Of a DNA stretch of 64,000 nucleotides, positions 26,920 through 34,666 are shown one piece after another. Each line of letters starts with the position of its first letter. Position 1 is the stretch's first letter. Source of the stretch: a virus; IMG/VR virus record IMGVR_UViG_3300032286_000510, positions 1 through 64,000 of that record. One strand, written 5' to 3'. The notes under the pieces were generated by a model that saw only the letters and a program-made list of their open reading frames with translations, made no database searches and had not been told where the DNA came from. Position numbers and translations under genes: made by a program.

Positions 26920-27401
26920 ATGAGGCATATAGTGTCACCGAAGACGGTGTAATTTATTCACACAAAAAACCAGGAGGAAAAGGAAAAGGCAAAATTGTTG
27001 ATTATTCTTATAAAAGGCAACTAAAACCGCAAACCAACCACAAAGGATACTTAAATGTTATTTTGGAACAAGGTAGTTCTAATGCTAGAACTATGTCTAT
27101 TCACAGAGCAGTAGCATTAGCATACATTCCAAATCCAAATAATTATGACACCATAAATCATATTGACGAAAACAAAACAAACAATCACGTATCAAATCTT
27201 GAATGGATGAGTAATGCTGACAACGTAGCATATTCACAAGCAAAAACAAGACTAATACAAACACCAGAGGGTGATAAAATAGAAATTACTAATTTATCAA
27301 AATGGTGTCGTGAAGTTTTAGGACTAAAATCATCAGGGAATATGTTAAGGAGTTTGAGAAATCCTAATATGCCCTGTATGGGATATAAATTACTTAAATA
27401 A
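26901..27401 (+). CDS. NUMOD4-HNH homing endonuclease, 166 aa
   Basis: NUMOD4-like start (MKLIPEYEAYSVTEDGVIYSHKK), then the HNH core SIHRAVALAYIPNPNNYDTINHIDENKTNNHVSNLEW with HR...H...N residues, and a C-terminal DNA-binding segment ending MPCMGYKLLK. Zinc cysteines are not used in this subfamily. Late promoter upstream. Confidence 0.9.
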   Translation: MKLIPEYEAYSVTEDGVIYSHKKPGGKGKGKIVDYSYKRQLKPQTNHKGYLNVILEQGSSNARTMSIHRAVALAYIPNPNNYDTINHIDENKTNNHVSNLEWMSNADNVAYSQAKTRLIQTPEGDKIEITNLSKWCREVLGLKSSGNMLRSLRNPNMPCMGYKLLK

Positions 27402-27417
27402 CCTTCTCATATAACTG

Positions 27418-27609
27418 ATGTCAAACATTTCTTTCACCAAAGGTCTTGAAGTTTATTATGATGGAATGTATGGCATAGTTGATTTCATCTGCGAACAATA
27501 CATCACAGTTTGTGTAAGAGTGATGGACCACAAATCTAGAAATGTTTGTATATTAGTTTATCCAGACAGATTTAATTTAGTAAAACTAGCAAAAGAATCT
27601 GAAAAATGA
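27418..27609 (+). CDS. Hypothetical protein, 63 aa
   Basis: Beta-rich small protein (GLEVYYDGMYGIVDFICEQYITVCVRV), possibly an SH3-like barrel. Function unknown. Overlaps the next small gene by 4 bases. Confidence 0.6.
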   Translation: MSNISFTKGLEVYYDGMYGIVDFICEQYITVCVRVMDHKSRNVCILVYPDRFNLVKLAKESEK

Positions 27610-27692
27610 ATCCTCATACAATCTCACTCATAATGAGTCAATTATGGGTTCTTTTAATTCTTGTTATTGCTGTTTCTAATTTTCTAAATTGA
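27606..27692 (+). CDS. Single-pass membrane peptide, 28 aa
   Basis: Sequence MNPHTISLIMSQLWVLLILV... is one membrane segment. Overlaps both neighbours by 1-4 bases, which makes it likely to be translated. Confidence 0.55.
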   Translation: MNPHTISLIMSQLWVLLILVIAVSNFLN

Positions 27693-28030
27693 TGAAAAAA
27701 CTTCTATTACTTCTGTTGCTCATTCCTGCTCCTGTATTCGCAGCACCATTCAAGTATCAAACTCCTTGTATTTTAGAATCACAGAATGTTCTAACAGAAG
27801 ATATTTGTACGGTAGTTGAAGTTCGTGAGAAAGGTGGAGCACTTAAATCACGCAACATCTATTCAAACAAGTTCTCATTGACAATCAAATCTTATTTCAG
27901 CAAGGAAAAAGGATTTATGACTTGGGATTCATTTAACAAAATAGAATATCCTTGGCAATATAAGATTGACCCACTCAAAGGAAGTCTGGTGATGCCTGGA
28001 GTGTATCTCAAAGAAGTTTCTTGGGATTAA
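27692..28030 (+). CDS. Exported protein with signal peptide, 112 aa
   Basis: ATG 27692 begins MKKLLLLLLLIPAPVFA-AP, a clear signal peptide with a probable cut after VFA. The mature protein has two or three cysteines (TPCILES, EDICTVVEV), so a disulfide in the periplasm is plausible. Function unknown. Confidence 0.7.
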   Translation: MKKLLLLLLLIPAPVFAAPFKYQTPCILESQNVLTEDICTVVEVREKGGALKSRNIYSNKFSLTIKSYFSKEKGFMTWDSFNKIEYPWQYKIDPLKGSLVMPGVYLKEVSWD

Positions 28031-28031
28031 A

Positions 28032-28658
28032 TTAAGAATAAAATAAAAAATACTTAACGTATTTTTCAGCAAACTCTTTATCAAAATAAGATTTCAAAAT
28101 ACCAAAAGCAGGATCATTTGTGGACATATAATCATCAAATTTTTGATGGTGTTCTACGAATGATTCTTTTTTTGTGGCAGAATTCATTAAACACTTTTTG
28201 TATTGATGTAAGTAGCACTTTACCATAATTTGATATTCATTATAAAAACATTCACTGCTCTTTTTTATCCACAACTTTTTTGAGAAATACTTATTAAAAT
28301 CATAAAACTTAGATGCGTTTGTTTTTGTGTTTGGAAACATTTCAAGATAAGACAAATAATCTTTATTATCACTAATTGGATGAAAATCTATTGCCCCAAA
28401 GTATTTTTTACTTCCAATCTGTAAATACTCTGTTCCAAATATAGGAGTTTCATAATGATGATTTGGATATATGACTAAGGACTCTGCTTGAAACTTTTGT
28501 TCAACATTTAATTCACACACTCTTATACGTTTACAATAATCAGACTTAAAAAGATATGATTTTAACTTAACTGAATTATTATTAGATGTCCTTTCTACCC
28601 AAATTGGAACTTCGGTTGAAGATAAATCTAAAAACTCTTTGAGTATATCTTTTAACAT
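28032..28658 (-). CDS. Ferredoxin-dependent bilin reductase (PebS/PcyA/HY2 family), 208 aa
   Basis: Core motifs of the family are visible: LVIYPNHHYETPIFGTEYL, the AIDFHP strand with the likely catalytic Asp, LWIKKSSE, and the C-terminal YLHQYKKCL and KSYFDKEFAEKYVKYFLF. Family members reduce biliverdin to phycobilins with electrons from ferredoxin. Phages carry PebS or PcyX versions as auxiliary metabolic genes, so the host should make phycobilins. The subfamily cannot be settled by eye. It is the only metabolic gene here and stands alone on the minus strand. Confidence 0.8.
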   Translation of the reverse strand: MLKDILKEFLDLSSTEVPIWVERTSNNNSVKLKSYLFKSDYCKRIRVCELNVEQKFQAESLVIYPNHHYETPIFGTEYLQIGSKKYFGAIDFHPISDNKDYLSYLEMFPNTKTNASKFYDFNKYFSKKLWIKKSSECFYNEYQIMVKCYLHQYKKCLMNSATKKESFVEHHQKFDDYMSTNDPAFGILKSYFDKEFAEKYVKYFLFYS

Positions 28659-28707
28659 TCAATCTATCAATATTTTTAACTTAACCTATTTAATACTAAT
28701 ACTGCTT

Positions 28708-28764
28708 GTGCCAGTTGTAGCACTGGCACACTAAACGGGCACAGACCCCAATCTGTGGTATTCT
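28708..28764 (+). promoter_or_regulatory. Hairpin-promoter cassette
   Basis: GTGCCAG/CTGGCAC stem (28708-28729), TATTCT (28759-28764), followed by a start-site hairpin GGGTGGT/ACCACCC (28769-28788). Confidence 0.8.
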
Positions 28765-28805
28765 AAGAGGGTGGTTGAGAGACCACCCTTTCGTTCAACA
28801 AACAA

Positions 28806-29039
28806 ATGATTCTTGACGTTTTTCATTATACTACTTCCCGTTGGGATTGGCAGTCTGGTGATGTAAACCAAATGTGGATTCAAGAGATTGAAGAAGCACC
28901 TGATGTTTATAGGTACGTTGCTGTTGCTTACAATCCTCGCAAGGATTCAAGTATGGTGATGTCTAATCCTCGTGGGTATTTTGATACTCTACAATGGGTT
29001 CAAAAGTTCTGTGGTTCCTTCTCCCTTCTTCCTAACTGA
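28806..29039 (+). CDS. Hypothetical protein, 77 aa
   Basis: Compact beta-containing protein with many aromatics (VFHYTTSRWDWQSGD, MWIQEIEE). No family recognised. First of three small genes behind one cassette. Confidence 0.6.
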   Translation: MILDVFHYTTSRWDWQSGDVNQMWIQEIEEAPDVYRYVAVAYNPRKDSSMVMSNPRGYFDTLQWVQKFCGSFSLLPN

Positions 29040-29041
29040 TT

Positions 29042-29203
29042 ATGATTTACGACATTACTATTGAGTTTAGGGATGGAACTGTTGATAAGTTTCAACGCAA
29101 AAGTAATATCAAACCTATCAATAGTATAAAACTCAACGATAAAATTGCTAATGAAATCTTTCCACGAGAGTGGAAAGAAATCTCTTCCAAACCTGTTTAT
29201 TGA
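29042..29203 (+). CDS. Hypothetical protein, 53 aa
   Basis: Two bases after the preceding stop. Sequence MIYDITIEFRDGTVDKFQRK suggests a small beta-hairpin fold; unknown. Confidence 0.55.
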   Translation: MIYDITIEFRDGTVDKFQRKSNIKPINSIKLNDKIANEIFPREWKEISSKPVY

Positions 29204-29205
29204 TT

Positions 29206-29265
29206 ATGACTTTCACTTTTCCTCGTGTCTCTGCTGGTCTCTACGAAGTTCAAAAGAATTCATAA
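29206..29265 (+). pseudogene. Truncated relative of the gene at 30253 (19 codons left)
   Basis: The frame MTFTFPRVSAGLYEVQKNS ends early. It matches the start of 30253 in pattern (F-x-x-R-x-x-AG-x-Y-x-x-x-KN). The sequence breaks 10-15 bases before the hairpin leader of the homing endonuclease at 29362, so insertion of that cassette probably removed the rest. Confidence 0.5.
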
Positions 29266-29274
29266 ATAATGATG

Positions 29275-29361
29275 CTTATGTGTGGTTACTAAGCAAAAGA
29301 TTAGAGGCAGAAATGCCTCTTTTCTTGTATAAATAGATATAACCACACATAAAGTAGAACT
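29275..29361 (+). promoter_or_regulatory. Late promoter within a long hairpin leader
   Basis: CTTATGTGTGGTTA (29275-29288) pairs with TAACCACACATAAAG (29340-29354; one bulged A). Inside are terminator AGAGGCA/TGCCTCT with TTTT (29303-29324) and TATAAATA (29328-29335). Confidence 0.8.
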
Positions 29362-30150
29362 ATGGAAACTCCAAAGGAGTATTACTATACCTATTATTCT
29401 TATGAAGAATGGGGTAGAGGATATATTGGCAGTAGAGGTTGCTATTGCTTACCAGAAGAAGACATAAGATATTTTGGTTCATTCAGGGATAAAACATTCA
29501 AACCAACTCAAAAAATAATACTCAAAGATGATTATGCTACAAGAGAAGACGCATATGTTGATGAGATTATTTTACACGACTTTTATGATGTAGGTAATAA
29601 TCCTCATTTTGCCAATAGAGCAAAGGCAACTTCTGCAAAGTTTTGTTTATCCAAAGAACAATCAAAAGAAATTGGATTGAAAAGTAAAGAACTTGGTATT
29701 GGTTTATTTTCACTAACAAAAGAACAAAGAATAGAAAATGGCAGAAAAGGTGGTCCAATAGGTGGAAAGATTGTGGGGGCAGAAAATAAAAGACTTGGAC
29801 GTGGGATATTTGGACTATCTCCACAACAAAAAAGTGAAATTGCCAAAAAAGCAAATAAACTGTCAAGTAAAAATACAAAAAAAGGAAGGAAACCAAAACC
29901 ACCTCTTCTTGAACCAGAAGAACTAAAAAATTGTAAAATTAAAAACGGAAAAAAATCTGGTATGAAACACAAAGAAAACAAAACAGGTGTTTGTGGAATA
30001 TCACCGGAAGAACATTCAAAAAGAGCATCTATCACAAATAGTCAAAAGTGGAGATGTCTTGAAACCGGACACATTAGTAATGCCGGAGGATTGTCTAAAT
30101 ATCAAAAATCAAAAGGGATAGATACTTCATTGAGAGAAAGATTGGAATAA
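29362..30150 (+). CDS. GIY-YIG homing endonuclease, 262 aa
   Basis: N-terminal YYYTYYSYEEWGRGYIGSRG is the GIY-YIG core, with EDAYVDEIILHDFYDV supplying the conserved Glu helix. The middle is Lys-rich with SLTKEQ and SPQQKSEI repeats, and the C-terminus ETGHISNAGGLSKYQKSKGIDTS matches 13868. The inserted cassette includes its own terminator and late promoter. Confidence 0.85.
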   Translation: METPKEYYYTYYSYEEWGRGYIGSRGCYCLPEEDIRYFGSFRDKTFKPTQKIILKDDYATREDAYVDEIILHDFYDVGNNPHFANRAKATSAKFCLSKEQSKEIGLKSKELGIGLFSLTKEQRIENGRKGGPIGGKIVGAENKRLGRGIFGLSPQQKSEIAKKANKLSSKNTKKGRKPKPPLLEPEELKNCKIKNGKKSGMKHKENKTGVCGISPEEHSKRASITNSQKWRCLETGHISNAGGLSKYQKSKGIDTSLRERLE

Positions 30151-30170
30151 ACTTGAATAAATGATGCCCT

Positions 30171-30240
30171 GTGCCAATTTTTGAACCGTCCCCAACACCC
30201 CCAAACCCACACCATTCCGTGCTATGATTACGGAGTAATC
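30171..30240 (+). promoter_or_regulatory. Cassette promoter with start-site dyad
   Basis: GTGCCA without a matching arm, TATGAT (30223-30228), GATTAC-N3-GTAATC (30226-30240). Confidence 0.65.
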
Positions 30241-30252
30241 GGCACAAGATTT

Positions 30253-30591
30253 ATGACTTCCTTTGAGTTTGTTAGACAAAAAGCAGGAGAATACAAAATC
30301 ACCAAAAACGGACAATTTGTTGGAAGTATAAAAAAAGCAAATGCTTCCAAATGGATTGTAACTGATGTTGTTGATACTCCTCAACAAGTTACAAAGACTC
30401 TCAAAGATGCCAAAGATGCCTGTATCAATCTCATCATCTTTGATGTAGTTGACAACACCTCTGAACCTGTGTATAATGACTCTGTTAGGGTTGATAGTCA
30501 TATTAACTCTATTGAACTTCAAAGGCAAATGCTGGAGAATATGTGTAATCTTCAAGTCAAAGTTCCTACACTTGAACCCATTGCTTTTTGA
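30253..30591 (+). CDS. Hypothetical protein, 112 aa
   Basis: ATG 30253 begins MTSFEFVRQKAGEYKITKNGQFVGSIKK, two beta hairpins, followed by a helix and acidic end. A truncated relative is at 29206. Function unknown. Confidence 0.6.
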   Translation: MTSFEFVRQKAGEYKITKNGQFVGSIKKANASKWIVTDVVDTPQQVTKTLKDAKDACINLIIFDVVDNTSEPVYNDSVRVDSHINSIELQRQMLENMCNLQVKVPTLEPIAF

Positions 30592-30593
30592 TG

Positions 30594-30601
30594 TATAAAT
30601 A
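30594..30601 (+). promoter_or_regulatory. T4-type late promoter for tRNA
   Basis: TATAAATA is 14 bases before tRNA-Thr, so this tRNA is probably also made late. Confidence 0.6.
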
Positions 30602-30614
30602 AAATACATTTCTT

Positions 30615-30685
30615 GCCCTATAAGCATTGTGGTGATGCAGCAGTTTTGTAAACTGCAGAGAACAGTTCAATTCTGTTATGGGGCT
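30615..30685 (+). tRNA. tRNA-Thr (TGT)
   Basis: Acceptor GCCCTAT/ATGGGGC, loop TTTGTAA on GCAGT/ACTGC, T arm AACAG/CTGTT. Intact counterpart of the interrupted gene at 19043. Confidence 0.9.
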
Positions 30686-30702
30686 CTTAATCTTATAGTG
30701 AT

Positions 30703-30760
30703 GTGCCAGTTGTAGGACTGGATGATAACACCCTGAATAGCACCTAAAACGTGCTATAAT
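30703..30760 (+). promoter_or_regulatory. Cassette promoter (degenerate hairpin)
   Basis: GTGCCAG with a decayed right arm, TATAAT (30755-30760). Confidence 0.6.
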
Positions 30761-30769
30761 AACTTTGTA

Positions 30770-32014
30770 ATGATTCAACCTATGAAACTCTATCCCTACC
30801 AGCAAACTGCCTTAAATGCCATTCAGCAGCACAATAAAGGTGTCGTTGTGATTCCTACTGGTGGTGGCAAAACAGTAGTGATGATGGAAGATGTAAAAGG
30901 CAAACTGCTTGCATCTACCTTACCGCTCACAGTTGTGATTGTGTGCCCTCGTATTATGCTTGCAACACAACTTTGTAGTGAGTTTGAAGAGTATCTCAAA
31001 GAGTTTTCAATTTCTATCTCTCACGTTCATAGTGGTGAAACTCATTATCATTCTACGACTTCACCCGGAAATCTAAAAGCACAAAGTGCGATTGTAAAAG
31101 CACTCAATCATCATCACTTTATCTTTACGACTTACAACTCACTACAACGTGTGAATGAGTCAGGAATCACTTTGGACGTGGTGTATTTTGATGAAGCACA
31201 TCATTGTGTGAAACAATCTAACTTCGTTGGTGTTGCACAAACATCTGCAAGTTCTAATGCTGCGTATTTCTTCACTGCAACTCCACGAGTGAATAATACA
31301 CCACAATCTATGAATAATACTGATGTGTATGGTCAAAAGATTGTATCTATTCCTGCACAAGAACTGATTGATGTTGGTAGTATTATTCCCCCACAAGTTG
31401 AAGTGTTTGAGCATAGTCATACACGTACAAAGTTCAATGCTGCGTATGTTGATTCAGAGAACGTGATTGATATTCTTTCTTCGTTTGATGAGACTGGAAC
31501 ACATAAAGTTCTTGTTGCTGCACCATCTACCAAAGTAATCTGGGAAATGGTATCACAATCTGATGCTCTTCATCGTTTGAATGAAATGGGTTATGAAGTT
31601 CTGCATATCACCAGCAAGCACGGTGCTTATATCGGCAAGAAGAAAGTATCCCGTGAAGTATTCTTTGATACACTCACTGATTATGGCAACGACCCAGACA
31701 AAAAGTTTGTGTTGATGCACTATTCAATTCTTTCAGAAGGAATGAATGTATCAGGTCTCACTCATTGTATTGTTCTTCGTAATCTTCCAATGATTGAGAT
31801 GTGCCAAACTATTGGTCGTGTAGTTCGTATGCACCGTGATGACCGAAAAGCAATCATAGATGGTAAGATTGCAGCAGGACAGTTTCAATTCTATAAGAAA
31901 CCATATGGTAAGATGATTGTGCCAGTCAATCAGGGTTTGGGTAAGAACATTCTACGTCAACTTCAAAATGTTGTTGATGCTGTGTTTGTAAAAGGAGAGT
32001 TCACTGCTACATAA
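30770..32014 (+). CDS. SF2 (DEAD/DEAH-type) helicase, 414 aa
   Basis: Helicase motifs in order: Q-like LYPYQQTALNAI, Walker A PTGGGKT (near residue 30), DEAH in VYFDEAHH (near 140), motif III FFTATPR, motif V region HYSILSEGMNVSGL, and motif VI QTIGRVVRMHR. The architecture matches the compact SF2 helicases of T4-like phages, of which UvsW is one (recombination and replication restart). No extra nuclease domain. The start is 10 bases after the -10, so the leader is very short; ATG 30782 is an alternative. Confidence 0.85.
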   Translation: MIQPMKLYPYQQTALNAIQQHNKGVVVIPTGGGKTVVMMEDVKGKLLASTLPLTVVIVCPRIMLATQLCSEFEEYLKEFSISISHVHSGETHYHSTTSPGNLKAQSAIVKALNHHHFIFTTYNSLQRVNESGITLDVVYFDEAHHCVKQSNFVGVAQTSASSNAAYFFTATPRVNNTPQSMNNTDVYGQKIVSIPAQELIDVGSIIPPQVEVFEHSHTRTKFNAAYVDSENVIDILSSFDETGTHKVLVAAPSTKVIWEMVSQSDALHRLNEMGYEVLHITSKHGAYIGKKKVSREVFFDTLTDYGNDPDKKFVLMHYSILSEGMNVSGLTHCIVLRNLPMIEMCQTIGRVVRMHRDDRKAIIDGKIAAGQFQFYKKPYGKMIVPVNQGLGKNILRQLQNVVDAVFVKGEFTAT

Positions 32015-32036
32015 TATATGTCCCGCACATAAACTA

Positions 32037-32201
32037 ATGGTATTTCAAAAAAAGTTCAGTAATTCAGGGGAAACCAAACATATGAGAGTTCCTGTTGTTT
32101 ATGCTGATTTGATTGATGAACTTATGGTTATATTTGATAAGAAGTTTGAGATAAACAAAGGCAGACACATTCTACGAATCTTTATAGATCGTTTCTTGTG
32201 A
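32037..32201 (+). CDS. Small protein, 54 aa
   Basis: Frame from ATG 32037, with a second ATG at 32082 that follows AGGGGAAACC. Contains VYADLIDELMVIFDKKFEINKGRHILRIF, helical and possibly ribbon-helix-helix-like. It sits alone in the gap after the helicase; translation uncertain. The rest of the gap (32202-32314) shows nothing more than a 9-codon frame. Confidence 0.4.
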   Translation: MVFQKKFSNSGETKHMRVPVVYADLIDELMVIFDKKFEINKGRHILRIFIDRFL

Positions 32202-32314
32202 GTCTAGCATAGTCATTGTGCCTATGAATGAATTTCTTGCAGTAGTTCCGTGATGGGGAGACCTGTTGCAAAAAATTCATCCAACATCAGTCTTACTGAG
32301 TCCAATGATACTCT

Positions 32315-32372
32315 GTGCCGGTTGTAGGGGTGGCACATAACACTCCCAAACGACCCTAGGACCTGCTATAAT
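32315..32372 (+). promoter_or_regulatory. Hairpin-promoter cassette
   Basis: GTGCCG/TGGCAC stem (32315-32336), TATAAT (32367-32372). Confidence 0.75.
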
Positions 32373-32399
32373 AAGAGGACACAAGCACAGAAAACTCAA

Positions 32400-32612
32400 A
32401 TGAACTTCAAAGACCGTGATTCCGTCATTGATTCTTATGCTCAATACATTCTGGATAGTCTAGATATGGACGCAGTATTGAACATTGCTTATGATACTCT
32501 TGTGGGAAATCTCACCGACTATACTAATGAACAACTGGCAACAGAAATTGTTGAAAGTTATGGTGAAGAATGGTTTGAAGACCATAATGTAGAAATGGAT
32601 GAGGCAGTATAG
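32400..32612 (+). CDS. Acidic helical protein, 70 aa
   Basis: RDSVIDSYAQYILDSLDMDAVLNIAYDTL resembles 22995 and indicates a small paralogous pair of early genes. Unknown function. Confidence 0.6.
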   Translation: MNFKDRDSVIDSYAQYILDSLDMDAVLNIAYDTLVGNLTDYTNEQLATEIVESYGEEWFEDHNVEMDEAV

Positions 32613-32616
32613 TGCT

Positions 32617-32674
32617 GTGCCACTTGTAGCACTGGCACACTACACTCCCAAACGACCCTAGGACCTGCTATAAT
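32617..32674 (+). promoter_or_regulatory. Hairpin-promoter cassette
   Basis: GTGCCA/TGGCAC stem (32617-32638), TATAAT (32669-32674). The sequence between stem and -10 is almost identical to that at 32337. Confidence 0.8.
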
Positions 32675-32698
32675 AAGAAGACAAACAAACAAAGACCA

Positions 32699-32902
32699 AT
32701 GACTTCTACAATCACCAAAACTCTAACCTTCATTGAGGAAACTGATTTGCTTGCGATGGCATATAGTTCTGTTGCTTATATGAAACTCTATGCTGAACAA
32801 TCTACCGATAACAAAGATTATTGGATGATGCGAGCAGAACAGTTTGAACGAGTTGCGAATAAATTGAATACTGAAATGCGTCAAAATATGGAGGCAAACT
32901 GA
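32699..32902 (+). CDS. Hypothetical helical protein, 67 aa
   Basis: All-helical, with YMKLYAEQSTDNKDYWMMRAEQFERVANKL. First of six overlapping small genes up to 33878. Function unknown. Confidence 0.6.
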   Translation: MTSTITKTLTFIEETDLLAMAYSSVAYMKLYAEQSTDNKDYWMMRAEQFERVANKLNTEMRQNMEAN

Positions 32903-33069
32903 TGATTGTTGCTGATGGTTTTGATTACCCCAAAGAACCCATCGGCGGTGGTAATCCTTATTACTGTTGCTCTTATTGTAAGAGAAGTGACCCACAAATC
33001 AATGGATATATTGGAAACCACCACGAGTGGTGTGAGTATCGTATTCAAAAAGAATCGGAGGCAAACTGA
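32902..33069 (+). CDS. Small zinc-finger-like protein, 55 aa
   Basis: The start overlaps the preceding stop. PYYCCSYCKRS ... NHHEWCEYR supplies a CxxC plus H/C set suited to one zinc ion. Probably a small zinc ribbon; partner unknown. Confidence 0.6.
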   Translation: MIVADGFDYPKEPIGGGNPYYCCSYCKRSDPQINGYIGNHHEWCEYRIQKESEAN

Positions 33070-33254
33070 TGATTTCTAACGGACTTCGTAATCAACTTCA
33101 AGAACTTACTCAATCTGCTAATCTCACACCTGATGTTGTGAGTGTTGTTCGCAATCTTATGGAGAGTTCTTATAGTGAAGGGTATAGTGATGGTCTTGAA
33201 GAAGGAAGATATCAAGAAAGTTATGCGAATTCTATGAGTTATCTTGGAGATTAA
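33069..33254 (+). CDS. Hypothetical protein, 61 aa
   Basis: Starts in the stop of the previous gene. Helical, ending in SEGYSDGLEEGRYQESYA, a Gly/Glu/Tyr pattern frequent in small phage proteins. Unknown. Confidence 0.6.
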   Translation: MISNGLRNQLQELTQSANLTPDVVSVVRNLMESSYSEGYSDGLEEGRYQESYANSMSYLGD

Positions 33255-33256
33255 AA

Positions 33257-33439
33257 ATGACTGATTTGGAAAAAGTTTTATTGCTGGAAGAAATCTTGAC
33301 CGAAAAGCAAATGTCTTCCTTGCGGGATATGTTGTCCCATTACAAAGAGTTTCAGGAAGAACTTTACAACTATCCTGAACCTGATACTTTATTTACGAAA
33401 ACTCAACGAGAACTCTTCACCATTTTTGACATCGTATGA
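33257..33439 (+). CDS. Hypothetical acidic protein, 60 aa
   Basis: Two bases after the previous stop and overlapping the next start (ATGA). Helical, leucine- and glutamate-rich. Unknown. Confidence 0.6.
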   Translation: MTDLEKVLLLEEILTEKQMSSLRDMLSHYKEFQEELYNYPEPDTLFTKTQRELFTIFDIV

Positions 33440-33684
33440 ACCGAACACTACAACAACTGAAAGAATCAGTAGAAAAACTGATTGAACAACAAGGAGCAAA
33501 CGCATCTTGTGCTGCTTTCATCTTCACAAAGGATGATGTATATGTGGAGAATGATGATTGTGAGCAGGTCTATTGTAGTGAGGAAATCACTAACAAAGTC
33601 CTCAATGATTTGGATGAAACTGATTATATTTTAGGAAAAGCATTCGATTGTATTGATGATTACATCCAGGAGCACACAAAATGA
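33436..33684 (+). CDS. Hypothetical protein, 82 aa
   Basis: Coupled by a 4-base overlap on both sides. Alternating helix and acidic strand (FTKDDVYVENDDCEQVYCSEE). Unknown. Confidence 0.6.
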   Translation: MNRTLQQLKESVEKLIEQQGANASCAAFIFTKDDVYVENDDCEQVYCSEEITNKVLNDLDETDYILGKAFDCIDDYIQEHTK

Positions 33685-33878
33685 CTCAAATCTCTTTCAC
33701 ATCTGGTGAGTTGTATGACATTATCTCTGCTCTTCAACTTGTAGAAGAATATGATGATGGATACCACCAAGGTGCTGCTTATTATCAAAATATGATTCAA
33801 CAATTTGAACTCATTCATTCTAAATTGCTAGAACGACCGGGGGAAGATAGAGTATCGTACCTGATATTAGCAGATTGA
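33681..33878 (+). CDS. Hypothetical protein, 65 aa
   Basis: Last of the six coupled genes. Contains SGELYDIISALQLVEEYDDGYHQG. No family recognised. Confidence 0.6.
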   Translation: MTQISFTSGELYDIISALQLVEEYDDGYHQGAAYYQNMIQQFELIHSKLLERPGEDRVSYLILAD

Positions 33879-33884
33879 CCCTGT

Positions 33885-33941
33885 GTGCCACTTGTAGCAC
33901 TGGCACACTAAACGAGCACAGACCCCAAAATCTGCTATAAT
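33885..33941 (+). promoter_or_regulatory. Hairpin-promoter cassette
   Basis: GTGCCA/TGGCAC stem (33885-33906), TATAAT (33936-33941). Confidence 0.85.
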
Positions 33942-33966
33942 AAGAGGACACAAGCAAAGGAAACTG

Positions 33967-34179
33967 ATGGATAATCAATTCAAACCACAGATTACTTTGT
34001 GGACCCGCAAAGAACCAAATCTTAAATGTTTGCTTCTTCGTATTCTTACTCCGATTGCTGGACTGATTGATTCTCTCATTTCTATTTTTACTCTCACTCT
34101 TGTTGTGAGTAATTTTGAAATGGAAGTAGTCACTCTTCACGCATACGAATACTTTCAGTCCAAAATCAAACAAAAATAA
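33967..34179 (+). CDS. Membrane protein, 70 aa
   Basis: One hydrophobic segment (about residues 22-50, ILTPIAGLIDSLISIFTLTLVV), basic before it. Small inner-membrane protein of unknown role; first gene of the run 33967-35108. Confidence 0.6.
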   Translation: MDNQFKPQITLWTRKEPNLKCLLLRILTPIAGLIDSLISIFTLTLVVSNFEMEVVTLHAYEYFQSKIKQK

Positions 34180-34353
34180 ATGAACTACCTTTGCTTGGTT
34201 GATGGTCTTGTTGTGTTTGCTAGCACCAGTTCAAGTTCTTTTGCTCACTATCAACTGATGTATGCCACAGAACACCAAGATGCTGATGTTCAGTATCTCA
34301 CACTGACTGATGAAGAGTATGATGCTATGTTTCCTGTGGAGAATGAAGAATGA
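34180..34353 (+). CDS. Hypothetical protein, 57 aa
   Basis: Starts one base after the previous stop. MNYLCLVDGLVVFASTSSSSFAHYQLMYATEHQDADV, acidic C-terminus. Unknown. Confidence 0.55.
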   Translation: MNYLCLVDGLVVFASTSSSSFAHYQLMYATEHQDADVQYLTLTDEEYDAMFPVENEE

Positions 34354-34490
34354 AAGTGAAAGATAAATTACTGATTGTCTGTATTGCTATTGCTATGTTT
34401 CCAGGTTTTGTATCTGGTATTCATTATCTCAAAAGAGACATCACTTTTCTTTATTGTTCTATGATTGTTTGTATGGAGGAAAAAGAATGA
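34350..34490 (+). CDS. Single-pass membrane peptide, 46 aa
   Basis: Overlaps both neighbours (ATGA). Basic start and membrane segment LLIVCIAIAMFPGFVSGI, then a short tail with two Cys. Confidence 0.55.
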   Translation: MKVKDKLLIVCIAIAMFPGFVSGIHYLKRDITFLYCSMIVCMEEKE

Positions 34491-34666
34491 CTGTTGCTGA
34501 ATGGATTGAGAAACTCAAAGAGTTTCCACAAGACAAAGAAGTAAAAATCACTGATGGGTTTAAGTCTCACTTTTACGAAGGTGATTTTGACTTCCAACTC
34601 TTTGAGGATCTAGATGGTTTTACCTTTGTTGATATTGGTATTGGTGAATTTCAGGTAGAAGAATGA
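34487..34666 (+). CDS. Hypothetical acidic protein, 59 aa
   Basis: ATG 34487 has GGAGG at 34475-34479. Begins MTVAEWIEKLKEFPQDKEVKI, a short pattern common in phage proteins; then acidic strands. Unknown. Confidence 0.6.
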   Translation: MTVAEWIEKLKEFPQDKEVKITDGFKSHFYEGDFDFQLFEDLDGFTFVDIGIGEFQVEE

